From an uncultured Myxococcales bacterium (GTDB lineage Bacteria > Myxococcota_A > UBA9042), in contig CAITYF010000202.1 in the NCBI GenBank assembly GCA_903896545.1, forward strand, positions 1 through 64,000: a stretch of DNA of 64,000 bases, given 5' to 3'. The notes below the pieces were generated by a model, which was not told the DNA's origin, did no database searches, and worked only from the letters and a program-made list of their open reading frames with translations. Each line of letters opens with the position of its first letter. Position 1 is the stretch's first letter. The position numbers and the translations under genes were made by a program. This document shows, in pieces, positions 43,351 to 52,670 of this stretch.

Positions 43351-44631
43351 ATGAACCCGTTGAATGCCCTTGCTGCTACCGATCCTGCCCTTGTCCACAT
43401 GATTGCCGCGGAAGAAGCCCGGCAGTTCTACACGGCGAAGCTGATTCCCTCAGAGAACTACGCGTCGAGCGCCGTGATGGAAGCGACTGGCACGGTGCTG
43501 ACCAACAAGTACTCGGAAGGATACGCGTTCAAGCGGTACTACGAGGGGCAACAGTTCATCGATCAGATCGAGTCGCTGGCGATCGACCGCGCCAAGGCGC
43601 TCTTTGGTGCGGATCACGCGAACGTGCAGCCGTATTCGGGCTCGCCGGCGAACTTGGCGGTGTACACCGGCCTGATTCCAAAAGGCTCGGACAATCAGCG
43701 GATTTTGGGTCTTGGCCTGCCGGCGGGCGGCCACTTGACGCACGGTTGGAAGGTGTCGGCGACGAGTCGATTCTTTCAGGCGGCGCAGTACGGCGTCGAT
43801 CCGGTGACGCACCTGCTGGATTACAGCGCGATCGCGGCGCAGGCGCTGGAATTCCGCCCGGCGGTGCTGATCTGCGGCGCGACGGCGTATCCGCGCATCA
43901 TCGATTTTGCCAAGTTCGCTGAGATCGCCCACGCGTGTGGTGCGCTTCTGGTCGCGGACATGGCGCACATTGCGGGTCTTGTCGCCGGCGGCGCGCATCC
44001 GAGCCCCGTTCCGCACGCGGACGCCGTCACGACGACGACGCACAAGACGCTGCGCGGTCCACGCGGTGGCATGATTCTCTGCAAGAGCCAGCATGCGGCG
44101 GCGATCGACCGCGCGGTGTTTCCAGGGCTGCAGGGTGGCCCGCACAACCACACGACGGCTGGCATCGCGGTGGCGCTCAAGGAGGCGGCGACGCCGGAAT
44201 TCCGCGCGTATGCTCACCAAATCGTCGCGAATTCGCGGGCGCTGGCGGCGACGCTGCAGTCGGAAGGTCTGCCACTGGCGACCGGCGGTTCAGACAATCA
44301 CTTGATCCTGTTTGACGCGACGGCGCTGAACGCGACGGGCAAGCAGGCGGCTCAGGCGATGGACCTCGCGGGGCTGGAAGCGAATTTCAACAGCATTCCG
44401 TTTGACACGCGCTCGCCGTTTGATCCGTCGGGTGTGCGCATTGGCACGCCGTCGCTGACCTCGCGTGGGTTGAAGGAAGCGGAGATGGCACACGTCGGCA
44501 AGTGGATTGCCCAAGCGATTCGTGGTCGCGAAGACGCCGCCGTTCTGGCGCGGGTGCGCGGCGAGGTCTTCGACCTGATGGCGCAGTTCCCGCCGCCGGG
44601 CTTCGAGCAGCCGTACCCGGCGCGCCCGTAG
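43351..44631 (+). CDS. glyA: serine hydroxymethyltransferase
   Basis: 426 residues, normal length. The PLP-binding Lys lies in TTTTHKTLRGPRGG. Other family blocks are LIPSENYAS (usually LIASENF), NVQPYSGSPANLAVY, and GGPHNHTTAGIAVAL. The segment around the substrate site reads FKRYYEGQQFIDQIESLA where most enzymes have RYYGG; the change from GG/GN to EGQQ marks a divergent subgroup. It interconverts serine and glycine with tetrahydrofolate. The gene appears monocistronic. With ahcY it belongs to one-carbon metabolism, but the two are 34 kb apart. Confidence 0.93.
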   Translation: MNPLNALAATDPALVHMIAAEEARQFYTAKLIPSENYASSAVMEATGTVLTNKYSEGYAFKRYYEGQQFIDQIESLAIDRAKALFGADHANVQPYSGSPANLAVYTGLIPKGSDNQRILGLGLPAGGHLTHGWKVSATSRFFQAAQYGVDPVTHLLDYSAIAAQALEFRPAVLICGATAYPRIIDFAKFAEIAHACGALLVADMAHIAGLVAGGAHPSPVPHADAVTTTTHKTLRGPRGGMILCKSQHAAAIDRAVFPGLQGGPHNHTTAGIAVALKEAATPEFRAYAHQIVANSRALAATLQSEGLPLATGGSDNHLILFDATALNATGKQAAQAMDLAGLEANFNSIPFDTRSPFDPSGVRIGTPSLTSRGLKEAEMAHVGKWIAQAIRGREDAAVLARVRGEVFDLMAQFPPPGFEQPYPARP

Positions 44632-44755
44632 GTGCGGACCCAACGCAGCAGTCGGCAAACGGAAGCGCGTTCTGCAACTTGACGCGTGCGGGGGGCGGGC
44701 ATAGCCTCGTTGCGCGAATTTGCCGCATTTCCGCGGCAATCGTCACGGAGCTTGC

Positions 44756-45385
44756 ATGAACGTACTTTCTCTTCGCAGCGGCGCCTTGCTGGTTGCGACC
44801 TGTTCTCTCGTCCTCGGCACAGCCTGCGGCGCATCCACCGGCGGCGGTGGCGGCGGCGTCGCGGCTCCCAAGGACACGACGTCGACCGGGGACACGACCG
44901 GAACGGCCAGCGACACTTCAGTCGTCGGCGACACGTCGCCGGGTGACACCGTCGCACAGAAGGACATCGACCTCGGCGGCACGGACATCATCTCGGTGGA
45001 AATCGTCGACAAGCCGGACGCAAAGCCGGACGTCACCAAGACCGACACGAGCAAGCCGGACGCCAGCAAGCCGGACACGACGGTCGGCACCTCGTGCGTG
45101 ACGACCTCTGGTTGTGATCCGATCTCCAACGACTGCGCCAACACGGGCGAAGCGTGCGACGTCGACACGACTGGTGCCACCGGCTGCTTCCCACCGCCCA
45201 ACGACGTTGCGCTCGGCGGCAAGTGCGACAACCAGGCCGGACCGTTCTGCGTTGGCGGCTACCACTGCGGCCAGAATGGAACGTGCCAAAAGATGTGCTG
45301 CTCGAACGCCGATTGCAACAGCGGTCAGACCTGCACGCCCTTCGGCATCGTCGCAACCGACACCCTCGGCGTCTGCGATCCCTGA
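44756..45385 (+). CDS. Cys-rich lipoprotein with Thr/Asp linker
   Basis: About 209 residues from the ATG at 44756, preceded by GGAG. Lipobox LGTACG near residue 24, a run of six Gly, and a long linker rich in Thr, Asp and Lys-Pro (SKPDASKPDT). The C-terminal 100 residues contain about twelve cysteines in an EGF-like or disulfide-rich arrangement (CDVDTTGATGCF, CGQNGTCQKMCC). No catalytic motif. The layout closely resembles the lipoprotein at 3013. Confidence 0.78.
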   Translation: MNVLSLRSGALLVATCSLVLGTACGASTGGGGGGVAAPKDTTSTGDTTGTASDTSVVGDTSPGDTVAQKDIDLGGTDIISVEIVDKPDAKPDVTKTDTSKPDASKPDTTVGTSCVTTSGCDPISNDCANTGEACDVDTTGATGCFPPPNDVALGGKCDNQAGPFCVGGYHCGQNGTCQKMCCSNADCNSGQTCTPFGIVATDTLGVCDP

Positions 45386-45425
45386 GTCCGCTGCGCTGGC
45401 TGTGCCCGCATCTCTCGCGGCTCGG

Positions 45426-46934
45426 CTACTGCTTCACGCACCAATAGACACCCATGTACGGCGGCATCATGTCGATGAACGGGCCGCCGGTGTTGTCGCT
45501 CGTCGAGTTGCCAGTGCTGCTGGCGGTCTTCATGTCGGCCGTCGCACTGTACAGGTACGAGATGGTTTTGCAGTTTGTGCCACACGAGAAGCTCGGACTG
45601 GTCGCGGCCGCTACCGACATGCGGAATCGATTGCTGCCGCCCGATTGGAGGTAGCCGATCGCGACGTTGTCATACGGCATCGTCCCGACGCCGATGGGCA
45701 TCCGTCCGGCCATGTTGGGCGTGCCGTTGTTGCCGTTCGCCGGAACCCAGCCGACGGGGCAGCTCGCGCTGTTGAACGCGATCATCGCGCCGCTGGGGAA
45801 GATGTTGTTCGCGCCGTTGACGGTCAGGTTGCCGTCGACGACCAGATCGCCTTTGACTTCGACCTTGTTGGCGGAAGCGTAGCCGAGGGTAATCGACCAA
45901 CTCAGCAGCTTGCCGTCGTTCGTCGCGCCGCCGAGCTGTGCCGCGGAGTCGATGAGCTGGATTTGCCAGATGCCCTTGGCCGACTTGCCAGCCCAACCGA
46001 CCAGATCGCCGCTGAAAACGGGCGTGGGCGCCGGGAAGCTCGTCGCGATGTTGCCGCCGGCGAAGCCGTTCTTGTTGAACAGCACGATGACGCTCTTGTC
46101 CGGGGCGATGAGGTTGACCGTCAGGTGCGAGATGTCGCTGTTGCTGATGTTCACCGCGACGGAGATCGTGGAAATCGCGTAGCCGCTTGTGATGTTGATG
46201 CTGTCGGAGATGCCCACGGGGGAATTGTCCGGGATCGCGATGTTGATGTTGCCGTTGGTCGTCGTGGGAAAGACGTTGGCGAGCGCGCCGTTGGACACGT
46301 AGCTCAGCGGGTCGCTCCCCACTCCGGCGCCGTTGGTGCAGACGACCTTTCCGGTCGCGTCGATGCCCGAAATGGCTTGACCCGCGGCGCAGGCCTGGCC
46401 CGCGGCGACGAGCGTGGGCGTGCCGATCAGGTCGCTCCACGCGCCAGTTTTGGCGACGGTGGCGAGGTTGGCGGCGGAGTTGATGGCGTCAAAGACACTG
46501 GGTGCAAGCGCGGCTTCGGTCACGCAGCCTTTGCAATCCAATCCTTCCGCAACGCCGGCGCGCAACGCGAACGGCACCGACGCCAGCGGCTTGCGCGGCA
46601 ATTCGGGATCGCTGCCGATCGTGAGCGCCAACATCGGCGAGGTGCCTGCGGCCAGCACGTCGTTCGCCAGCGGCTTGTTGGCCCCCAGCAACGTTGAAAA
46701 ACCACCGCTCTTGACGGCGACGCTCACCGGACCTTCCGCCCAAAGCGGCGACAGACTCACGGCATCGCCGTAGATCGCGAACTTGACCGAGTAGACGCCG
46801 TCCGCCACCGGCGCGCCTGCGATGTTCGCCAGCGTGCCTTCGACAAGCAGCGTTCCTGGCACCGACGCGTGCGCGGTTGTCGCCGTTACCAGCAGCACCA
46901 GAGCACCAAGCCACACACGGATTTGCTTCATCAT
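45426..46934 (-). CDS. secreted protein with proprotein-convertase P domain and phage-tail-collar-like C-terminus
   Basis: 502 residues from the first of two ATG codons at 46934 (GAGG upstream). Signal peptide LVLLVTATTAHA, then an N-terminal beta-rich domain with GVYSVKFAIYGD. Residues about 205-330 resemble the P/Homo B domain: ISVAVNISNSDISHLTVNLIAPD, and GKSAKGIWQIQLID. The C-terminus has IAFNSASCPVGW and GTPNMAGRMPIGVG, the tail-collar-like motif found in surface fibres. It starts 14 bases after the stop of the upstream Cys-rich gene, so they are co-transcribed. Likely a surface or secreted structural protein. Confidence 0.78.
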   Translation of the reverse strand: MMKQIRVWLGALVLLVTATTAHASVPGTLLVEGTLANIAGAPVADGVYSVKFAIYGDAVSLSPLWAEGPVSVAVKSGGFSTLLGANKPLANDVLAAGTSPMLALTIGSDPELPRKPLASVPFALRAGVAEGLDCKGCVTEAALAPSVFDAINSAANLATVAKTGAWSDLIGTPTLVAAGQACAAGQAISGIDATGKVVCTNGAGVGSDPLSYVSNGALANVFPTTTNGNINIAIPDNSPVGISDSINITSGYAISTISVAVNISNSDISHLTVNLIAPDKSVIVLFNKNGFAGGNIATSFPAPTPVFSGDLVGWAGKSAKGIWQIQLIDSAAQLGGATNDGKLLSWSITLGYASANKVEVKGDLVVDGNLTVNGANNIFPSGAMIAFNSASCPVGWVPANGNNGTPNMAGRMPIGVGTMPYDNVAIGYLQSGGSNRFRMSVAAATSPSFSCGTNCKTISYLYSATADMKTASSTGNSTSDNTGGPFIDMMPPYMGVYWCVKQ

Positions 46935-46948
46935 AGGCGTAGCCTCGC

Positions 46949-49636
46949 TTACCAACAGAATTGCTTGCCGCTCAGGAACGGCAAAGAACCAAAACAGATG
47001 CTGGGCGCGTTGCCGCTTCCCTTCGACGCGCCGCCCAACCAGGAGCCGCCGGCAATCGTGTGCACAAACGTCGCGCCGCCGCTCATGCCGTCGATGCCGA
47101 CGGTGGCGAAGCGCGCGGTGAACGACGTCGCAGCGCAGCCGCTGTCCGTCCCGCCATTGCAGTCGTTGTCGAGTCCGTCGCAGACGTCCGTGGCGTCAGG
47201 CACTTGTTCGCCGACGCAGTCGCTCAGCTTGCCGTTCGCGTCGCACGTGCCTTGGCCGCCGTGGCAGATGCCGACGCCCGCTGTGCCAGGCGCGCCCGTA
47301 TAACAGGCGATCTGCACGTTCTTCTGCACCGCGTGGACGCAGCCTTTGGCCGGATCGCAGGTGTCGAGCGTGCACGCGTTCGCGTCATCGCACTTGGCCG
47401 CCGCGCCCGGCGCGCAGCTCCACGTGTTCAAGCCGTTTTTGATCGCGCAGATGTCGCCCACGGTGCACAAATTGTCGTCTGTGCAGGGAATCGCTGCGCC
47501 TTCAAACAGGCACTGTCCAGTCACTGGGTCACAGCTGTCGTAGGTGCAGGCCTCGCCGTCTTCGCAGATCTTTTTTGAACCCTGGTTGCAGACGCCTTGA
47601 ATGCAGTGGTCGTCCGCCGTGCACGCGTCGTTGTCGGCATTGCACGGGTCGACGTTGAAGGCGTGCGTGCATCCGGTTTTGGGGTCGCACGCGTCGTCGG
47701 TGCACGCGAGTCCGTCGTCGCAGTTCGGCGCCAAGCCGGGCATGCACGCGCCGTCCTTGCAATTGTCGCCTTGCGTGCAGAGGCTGCCGTCTGCGTTGCA
47801 CACGATGCCGTTGGGCTTGACGACGATGCCGCACTTGCCGGTGTTCGCGTTGCACAAATTCTGGCCGCACTCGGTGTCGAGGTTGGTGTCGCACTTGACG
47901 ATGCTCGACGGGTTCAATTTGCAGCCGGGGGCGCTGCCGCTGTTGTCGCAGTAGTGCACGCCGTAGCACACGTTCGTGTCGTCGAATGCCGCGCAATCGG
48001 CGGCGGTCGTGCACTTGCAGATGTTGCTCGAACCTTCACACGCGCTGTCCTGACAGTGGTCGCCGACCGTGCAGTCGTCGCCGTCGTAACAGAAGGTGCC
48101 GTTGGCGGGCTGGTGAATGCAGCCCAAATTCGCGTCACAGAGGTCCGTCGTGCAGCCGTTGTTGTCCTCGCAGAGCGTGGCGTCCTGCGCGATGCCGACA
48201 CAGCCGCCGGGCGTACACACGTCGTTGTACGTGCACGCGCTGCCGTCGTCACACGGTCCGCTGGCGATAGCGCTGTGCAAGCAGCCAATCTTGGCGTCGC
48301 AAACGTCGACGGTGCAGCTGTTCTTGTCGTCGCACAGCGCGTTGGTGCCGACGCACTTGCCGCCCGCGCACGCCTCGCCGACGGTGCACGGGTTGGCGTC
48401 GTTGCAGGGCACGCCGTCCGCGTTTGTCGCGACGCATTCGCCGGTCGCGTTGTCGCACGCTTCGATCTGGCAGAGCACGCCGGTCGCGCACGTTTTGGCG
48501 CTGCCAACGACGCACTTGCCGGCCTTGCAAACGTCGCCCACGGTACAGTTGCTGCCATCGGCGTCGCAGGTCAGGCCGTCAGCGGGCTGGCTGCTGCAGC
48601 CGAGCTTGGGGTCGCATGAGTCGTTTGTGCAGATGTTGTTGTCGTCGCACTTGAGCGCAGGTCCCGGAGCGCACACGCCGTCCTGGCAATGGTCAGCCTC
48701 GGTGCAAATGGAGCCATCGGCATCGCACGGCGCGGTGTTGAACGCGTGGTCGCACTTGGCCACGCTGCCCGCGGTGTTGCAGCCGTCGTTGGTGCACGGG
48801 TTGCCGTCGTCGCAACTGCCTTCATCGGTCTGGCCGTTGCAGTCGTTGTCTATCGCGTCGCAGATTTCCGGTGTCGTTGAAGTCGCGATGCACGTCGAGA
48901 GTCCGCCGCCTTTGGGGGCACCGGGCGCGCCGTCGGAAAGGCAGCTGCGGACGCCAGTGCACACGGCGAGGCCGGCGGAAACGGTGCACGGCGTCTCCAA
49001 TGCTTGGGCGATGGCGGTCGCTGAACAGGCGCACGATCCGGGGCCGAGGAATACGCACTGCTTCAGCTTGGTGCCGCCGACGTCCTGCACGTCCTGGCAG
49101 CCGTAGCCCGCGGCGCACTCGGCGTTGGTCTTGCACGCGGTGCCGCAAAACGCGCCGCCGTCTGGGCTTTTGACGCAGCGCGCCCCGGCACCGGCGACGT
49201 CCTGGCACGCAGCGTTGTCCTTGCACGGGTTGCAGAGGCTTGCGAAGACGGACTCGCAGACCTTGGCCGCGCTGCCGTCGGGGCGGTTGACCGTCGTGCA
49301 CGCGTAGCCGGCAGGGCATTCACCCGTGCAAGGCGCGGCGCAGCGCAGTCCATTGGGCGTTTCGAGGCAGAATTCACTGCCACACTCGGTGTTGCCCTTA
49401 CAGGGGCAGCCGTCGGCGGCGGGCAGGGTGCCGCACGTCACTGGACCGCTATCCGGTGCAACATCTTGCGCGGCGTCCGTGCCAACCGGCACGTCGTCCG
49501 AGACGTCCAGCGCGGCGACCGTTTCACCGCTGGCGTCGGCTGGTTCGCCGCCGGACGTCGCCGCCGCGCCGCCACATGCCGCCAAAAATGCCAGAGCAAG
49601 CGACAGCGCGGGGCGAATTCTGGAACGTGCCAACAT
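46949..49636 (-). CDS. 895-residue Cys-rich modular lipoprotein with MopE-like metal-binding motifs
   Basis: Lipobox LAAC (Cys21), then an Ala/Asp/Ser/Val linker. The body is made of about a dozen Cys-rich modules in the pattern CDDxNxCTxDxCDxxxGC, GxCVG. Two segments, EICDAIDNDCNGQTDEG and DVCDGLDNDCNGGTDSG, match the Cu-binding MopE motif seen in Methylococcus surface proteins and abundant in myxobacteria. The C-terminal 60 residues are a distinct domain with GGATFVHTIAGGSWLGG. Probably exported to the surface and rigidified by disulfides; copper or other metal binding is inferred. Confidence 0.85.
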   Translation of the reverse strand: MLARSRIRPALSLALAFLAACGGAAATSGGEPADASGETVAALDVSDDVPVGTDAAQDVAPDSGPVTCGTLPAADGCPCKGNTECGSEFCLETPNGLRCAAPCTGECPAGYACTTVNRPDGSAAKVCESVFASLCNPCKDNAACQDVAGAGARCVKSPDGGAFCGTACKTNAECAAGYGCQDVQDVGGTKLKQCVFLGPGSCACSATAIAQALETPCTVSAGLAVCTGVRSCLSDGAPGAPKGGGLSTCIATSTTPEICDAIDNDCNGQTDEGSCDDGNPCTNDGCNTAGSVAKCDHAFNTAPCDADGSICTEADHCQDGVCAPGPALKCDDNNICTNDSCDPKLGCSSQPADGLTCDADGSNCTVGDVCKAGKCVVGSAKTCATGVLCQIEACDNATGECVATNADGVPCNDANPCTVGEACAGGKCVGTNALCDDKNSCTVDVCDAKIGCLHSAIASGPCDDGSACTYNDVCTPGGCVGIAQDATLCEDNNGCTTDLCDANLGCIHQPANGTFCYDGDDCTVGDHCQDSACEGSSNICKCTTAADCAAFDDTNVCYGVHYCDNSGSAPGCKLNPSSIVKCDTNLDTECGQNLCNANTGKCGIVVKPNGIVCNADGSLCTQGDNCKDGACMPGLAPNCDDGLACTDDACDPKTGCTHAFNVDPCNADNDACTADDHCIQGVCNQGSKKICEDGEACTYDSCDPVTGQCLFEGAAIPCTDDNLCTVGDICAIKNGLNTWSCAPGAAAKCDDANACTLDTCDPAKGCVHAVQKNVQIACYTGAPGTAGVGICHGGQGTCDANGKLSDCVGEQVPDATDVCDGLDNDCNGGTDSGCAATSFTARFATVGIDGMSGGATFVHTIAGGSWLGGASKGSGNAPSICFGSLPFLSGKQFCW

Positions 49637-49754
49637 GCGAGAACTCCGCCGCGCCGCAAGCCTTTCAGCGTGCTGCGGCGATTGTGGCGGTTGGACGGCA
49701 AGTGCGCAATGCGGAAGTGTGAAGACTGGTTACGTTTCGGCGTCGAACGCGGCG

Positions 49755-50204
49755 TCAGCTTCCGGGCTCGAACGTCTCCAACGCCTTCGCCAATTTCGCT
49801 TCGATCGCCACGTACCGGGCGAATGGCCCGGCGGCTTCGACGAGCGTCACGCGGTCGTCGGTCACGAAGATGGACACCGCGTACACCCAGTCTTCGTTCC
49901 CGCGCGGCGCAAGCCATTCCAGCGTGCAGCCTTTCGCGCCCAATTTGGTCGTAAAGCAGCGCTCTGCTTTCTTGGTGTAACCGCGCGCGGTCAAATGACG
50001 TTGCGTGGCGTCCGTCCAAAACGGCAGTTCGGCTTTCGGCTCGTTCTTGACGTCGCGCGCCTTGACGCGAACGCCGTCCGCGGTCGTCCAGGCGAACTTG
50101 CCGTGACCTTTGTCGTACTTGACCAAGCCGTCGGGTGCCTCCATCCGGTAGGTGGGACCGCAGGCGGCGACCAGAAAAAACAGGGAGAGTGTGAGCCAGC
50201 GCAT
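49755..50204 (-). CDS. small lipoprotein, function unknown
   Basis: 149 residues from the ATG at 50204, with a signal peptide and lipobox FLVAACG. The mature region has MEAPDGLVKYDKGHGKFAW and CFTTKLGAKGCTLEW, a small beta-rich domain that I cannot name. Its start codon shares one base with the stop of the upstream gene (TGATG), so translation is coupled. Third gene of a minus-strand operon with the two DUF4349-like genes. Confidence 0.75.
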   Translation of the reverse strand: MRWLTLSLFFLVAACGPTYRMEAPDGLVKYDKGHGKFAWTTADGVRVKARDVKNEPKAELPFWTDATQRHLTARGYTKKAERCFTTKLGAKGCTLEWLAPRGNEDWVYAVSIFVTDDRVTLVEAAGPFARYVAIEAKLAKALETFEPGS

Positions 50205-50839
50205 CAGAATGCCCCCAGAAACTGTTCGACATCCAAGGTGTTTAGCCACGCGAACGGTGAAGTCACCTGATCCACGCGGCGCTCCTGATGAAACTGGAAC
50301 GACACGCGGAGGCTGGCGTTGCGCACGTTGGCCTCTTCCACCTCCAATTCGCCGCGAAGGCGCTCCAGATCAGTGACCAGCGCGGTCATCGACCTTTCCA
50401 CCTTCAGCGTCGCGGCGACGTTGGAGTCGTCCAGAAACGAACGCAACCGCTGAAAAATATCGCGTTTTGTGCGCAACCGCGCTTGCAGATCCGCGATGAC
50501 TTCCGTCCGATCGCTGCGCTGCAACGTCCGCCCCAGAATCAGGCCCATTTGGCTGACCTGCGTCATGAGCGACTCAACCTGCTGCGGCGGCACGCGCAAG
50601 TCCAAGCGACCATCTGCGACGTAGGTCGGATACCCGCCAGCTTGCTTCACGAGATCAAGCACTTGACGCCGCACCTGATCGGGATGCGCCACTTTCAACA
50701 TGAGCGTCGCGTCCATCGCGGTTTGCCGCGCTGAGTGTTCGCTCTCCTCGGTGCGCGTCGCATGGGCCGGCAAAGGCGCTGGCTCGGCGGCGTACAGCGC
50801 GCTGGGCAGCAGCAGAAAAAGCAGAAGAAAAGTGCGCAT
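50204..50839 (-). CDS. DUF4349-like secreted or membrane protein
   Basis: 211 residues from the ATG at 50839 (GGAG upstream). Signal peptide LLLFLLLPSALYAA. The mature part has the DUF4349-like sequence: MLKVAHPDQVRRQV, GGYPTYVADGRLDLRVPPQQVESL, then an amphipathic coiled region ERSMTALVTDLERLRGELEVEE. Function of the family is unknown; many have a C-terminal membrane anchor, which I do not see here. It follows the larger DUF4349 lipoprotein gene with a 1-base gap. Confidence 0.75.
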   Translation of the reverse strand: MRTFLLLFLLLPSALYAAEPAPLPAHATRTEESEHSARQTAMDATLMLKVAHPDQVRRQVLDLVKQAGGYPTYVADGRLDLRVPPQQVESLMTQVSQMGLILGRTLQRSDRTEVIADLQARLRTKRDIFQRLRSFLDDSNVAATLKVERSMTALVTDLERLRGELEVEEANVRNASLRVSFQFHQERRVDQVTSPFAWLNTLDVEQFLGAF

Positions 50840-50840
50840 G

Positions 50841-52148
50841 TCAGTCTGCTCCAAAGGTCGTCAGCGCGGAGAGCACTGCGGCAATGTGGGCTTTGTAGGC
50901 CGTTTCATCGGGGAAGAAGGCTTCGACCACCCACGTCTTGTCCTCGACGGTCGTCGTTGCGATCAGCCACCAACGCGGACGAGCGTCCTTGTTCTTGAAC
51001 ACGCGCACTTCCAACTTGCCCTGTTTGGACGAGTCCACGAGCGCTTCGTCGCGCCCGTCCATCTCAAACTCGACTGCCCGTGCCCAAAAGAGCGCGTCGC
51101 CCTTGGGATCGTTGCGAACGGCCGCTGCGCGGAGCATCGACGTGTCCGACGCCTGCGAGCGCCACGCGCCGGAGTCGCCAAACAGTCGCCACTTCTCGTC
51201 GAACAGCACAAACCCCGCTGGCAGTGCCATGTGCACGTGTTGGTGTCCGTCGTTTAGCGTGACGCGGTGGGCGGTCAACTCGCGGACCCACTCGAAAGGC
51301 GACGCGTGCGAAGCGACGGCTGCGCCATTGACCAGCGACTCGAAGTCGATCGTAATCGTGAAATAGTTCGTCAAGTTGCGCAGCGTGGCCAAAGACGACT
51401 GCATCGTCTCAATCTGCTCGGTCAGCCGCTTGATCTCCTCCAGAATCTGCAGGCGTTCTTCAACGTCTTTCACCGTCTTCAGCAGTTCCAGCAGGCGCGC
51501 GCGCGACTGAACGGCAACCGCGAGGCGCGCGTCCAGGTCCGTGACCTGCTTGGTCACGTCCACCGCTTGAATCTGCCGCTGCAGCACTTCACCCAGATTG
51601 GCGAATTTCAGCATCGCCGCGTCAAAATCCGTCGCGGGCATGCGCACGATCAAGGTCGACGCGCTCTGCATCTGCACATAACCCCCGCCTTCGATCGCCG
51701 CTTTGGTCGCCGCGTCGATCGCCTCCAACGTTCGCCGGACACGCAGCTTCAGGTAGCCCTGGTAGATCACCGACGGGCTCGGCTTCAGATCGTGCTGCTG
51801 CGCGGGCTGCTGCGGCGGGCGCGGTCCCGTCTTGGCGTTCAACGATCCGCTAACTTGCGAGGACGAGAAATCGTAGGCCTTCTTGTCTGCAACGGGCGCA
51901 GCATACGCGCGGGGCGGTGGCGCTGGGGCAGGGCGCGAGCTTGCGGCGACGGGCGCATAGGCCGATTGAGCCTGAGGAACGGGGCCGGAATCGCCGTGCA
52001 CGGCATAGCCTTCGTCAGCAGTGGCCGTCTCGTATTGACCATAGGCGGCTGCTTCCGGTGCGTTATAACGTGCGGCGCTGCAAGCAGAGACAGCCAGCGC
52101 GACGACGCCCAACAACGCGACGACTCGGAATTTGTGAACCAAACGCAT
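50841..52148 (-). CDS. DUF4349-like lipoprotein
   Basis: 435 residues from the ATG at 52148 (AGGAGT upstream). Lipobox AVSACS (Cys23), then a Pro/Ala/Gln-rich linker of about 90 residues. The DUF4349-like part contains YQGYLKLRVRRTLEAIDAATKAAIEGGGYVQMQSASTLIV..., in pieces LRVRRTLEAID, GGGYVQM and RMPATDFDAAMLKF, followed by a coiled coil (DLDARLAVAVQSRARLLELL) and FTITIDF. The last 130 residues form a separate domain with DEKWRLFGDSGAWR. First gene of a three-gene operon; the linker suggests outer-membrane lipoprotein. Confidence 0.8.
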   Translation of the reverse strand: MRLVHKFRVVALLGVVALAVSACSAARYNAPEAAAYGQYETATADEGYAVHGDSGPVPQAQSAYAPVAASSRPAPAPPPRAYAAPVADKKAYDFSSSQVSGSLNAKTGPRPPQQPAQQHDLKPSPSVIYQGYLKLRVRRTLEAIDAATKAAIEGGGYVQMQSASTLIVRMPATDFDAAMLKFANLGEVLQRQIQAVDVTKQVTDLDARLAVAVQSRARLLELLKTVKDVEERLQILEEIKRLTEQIETMQSSLATLRNLTNYFTITIDFESLVNGAAVASHASPFEWVRELTAHRVTLNDGHQHVHMALPAGFVLFDEKWRLFGDSGAWRSQASDTSMLRAAAVRNDPKGDALFWARAVEFEMDGRDEALVDSSKQGKLEVRVFKNKDARPRWWLIATTTVEDKTWVVEAFFPDETAYKAHIAAVLSALTTFGAD

Positions 52149-52336
52149 CAGGACTCCTGCGTAGAAACGTGGCCGTGGCGACGGACCTGCGTCATTGTCG
52201 CTCCGCGCGAAAACGCGCACAACTGCGAAACGATTCACGGCCGCGTCCGCGTTGCCCAAATGTCGCTTGGCCAAACGGGCGCCTTTGCACCATTCTCCGC
52301 GCGCCCGGCCCTTCGCCGCGCTTGCCAGAGGCGTCC

Positions 52337-52582
52337 ATGCGTGCTCGCGTCATCGTGCTTCCCCGTCCCGAAATCCTCGATCCGCAAGGACGCGCCGTTG
52401 CTCACGCGCTTTCGTCCCTGCATTTTGGCGGCGTGCAGGATGTGCGCGTCGGTCGGATCGTCGATGTGACCTTGCAGGATGGCCTGGAGCGCGGCGCGGC
52501 CGAGCTGCAAGTTCGTAAGATGGCTAAAGATTTGTTGGCCAACCCGATCGTCGAGGACTTTTCGATTCAGTGGTTGGACTAG
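52337..52582 (+). CDS. purS: phosphoribosylformylglycinamidine synthase subunit PurS
   Basis: 81 residues, the normal length of PurS, which bridges PurL and PurQ in the FGAM synthase complex of purine biosynthesis. Sequence features are VLPRPEILDPQGRAV near the N-terminus, GVQDVRVGRIVDVTL in the middle and NPIVEDFSI at the end. The ATG at 52337 is preceded by AGAGGCG. It is 88 bases upstream of purQ; purL is not in the window. Confidence 0.93.
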   Translation: MRARVIVLPRPEILDPQGRAVAHALSSLHFGGVQDVRVGRIVDVTLQDGLERGAAELQVRKMAKDLLANPIVEDFSIQWLD

Positions 52583-52625
52583 CCGAACGAGTCGCCTTGG
52601 CGCCGTTCTCCGCGCGCGCCGCGTC

Positions 52626-52639
52626 TGACCGATCGGTCA
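52626..52639. promoter_or_regulatory. TGACCGATCGGTCA palindrome upstream of purQ
   Basis: Perfect 14-bp palindrome 31 bases before the purQ start codon, within the purS-purQ gap. The same 14 bases recur at 53364-53377 and 54004-54017. The ACCGnnCGGT form is common for TetR-family operators; the regulator is not in the window. Confidence 0.45.
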
Positions 52640-52670
52640 AGTGCTATTCCCCAAGCGATAGGCGGAACTC

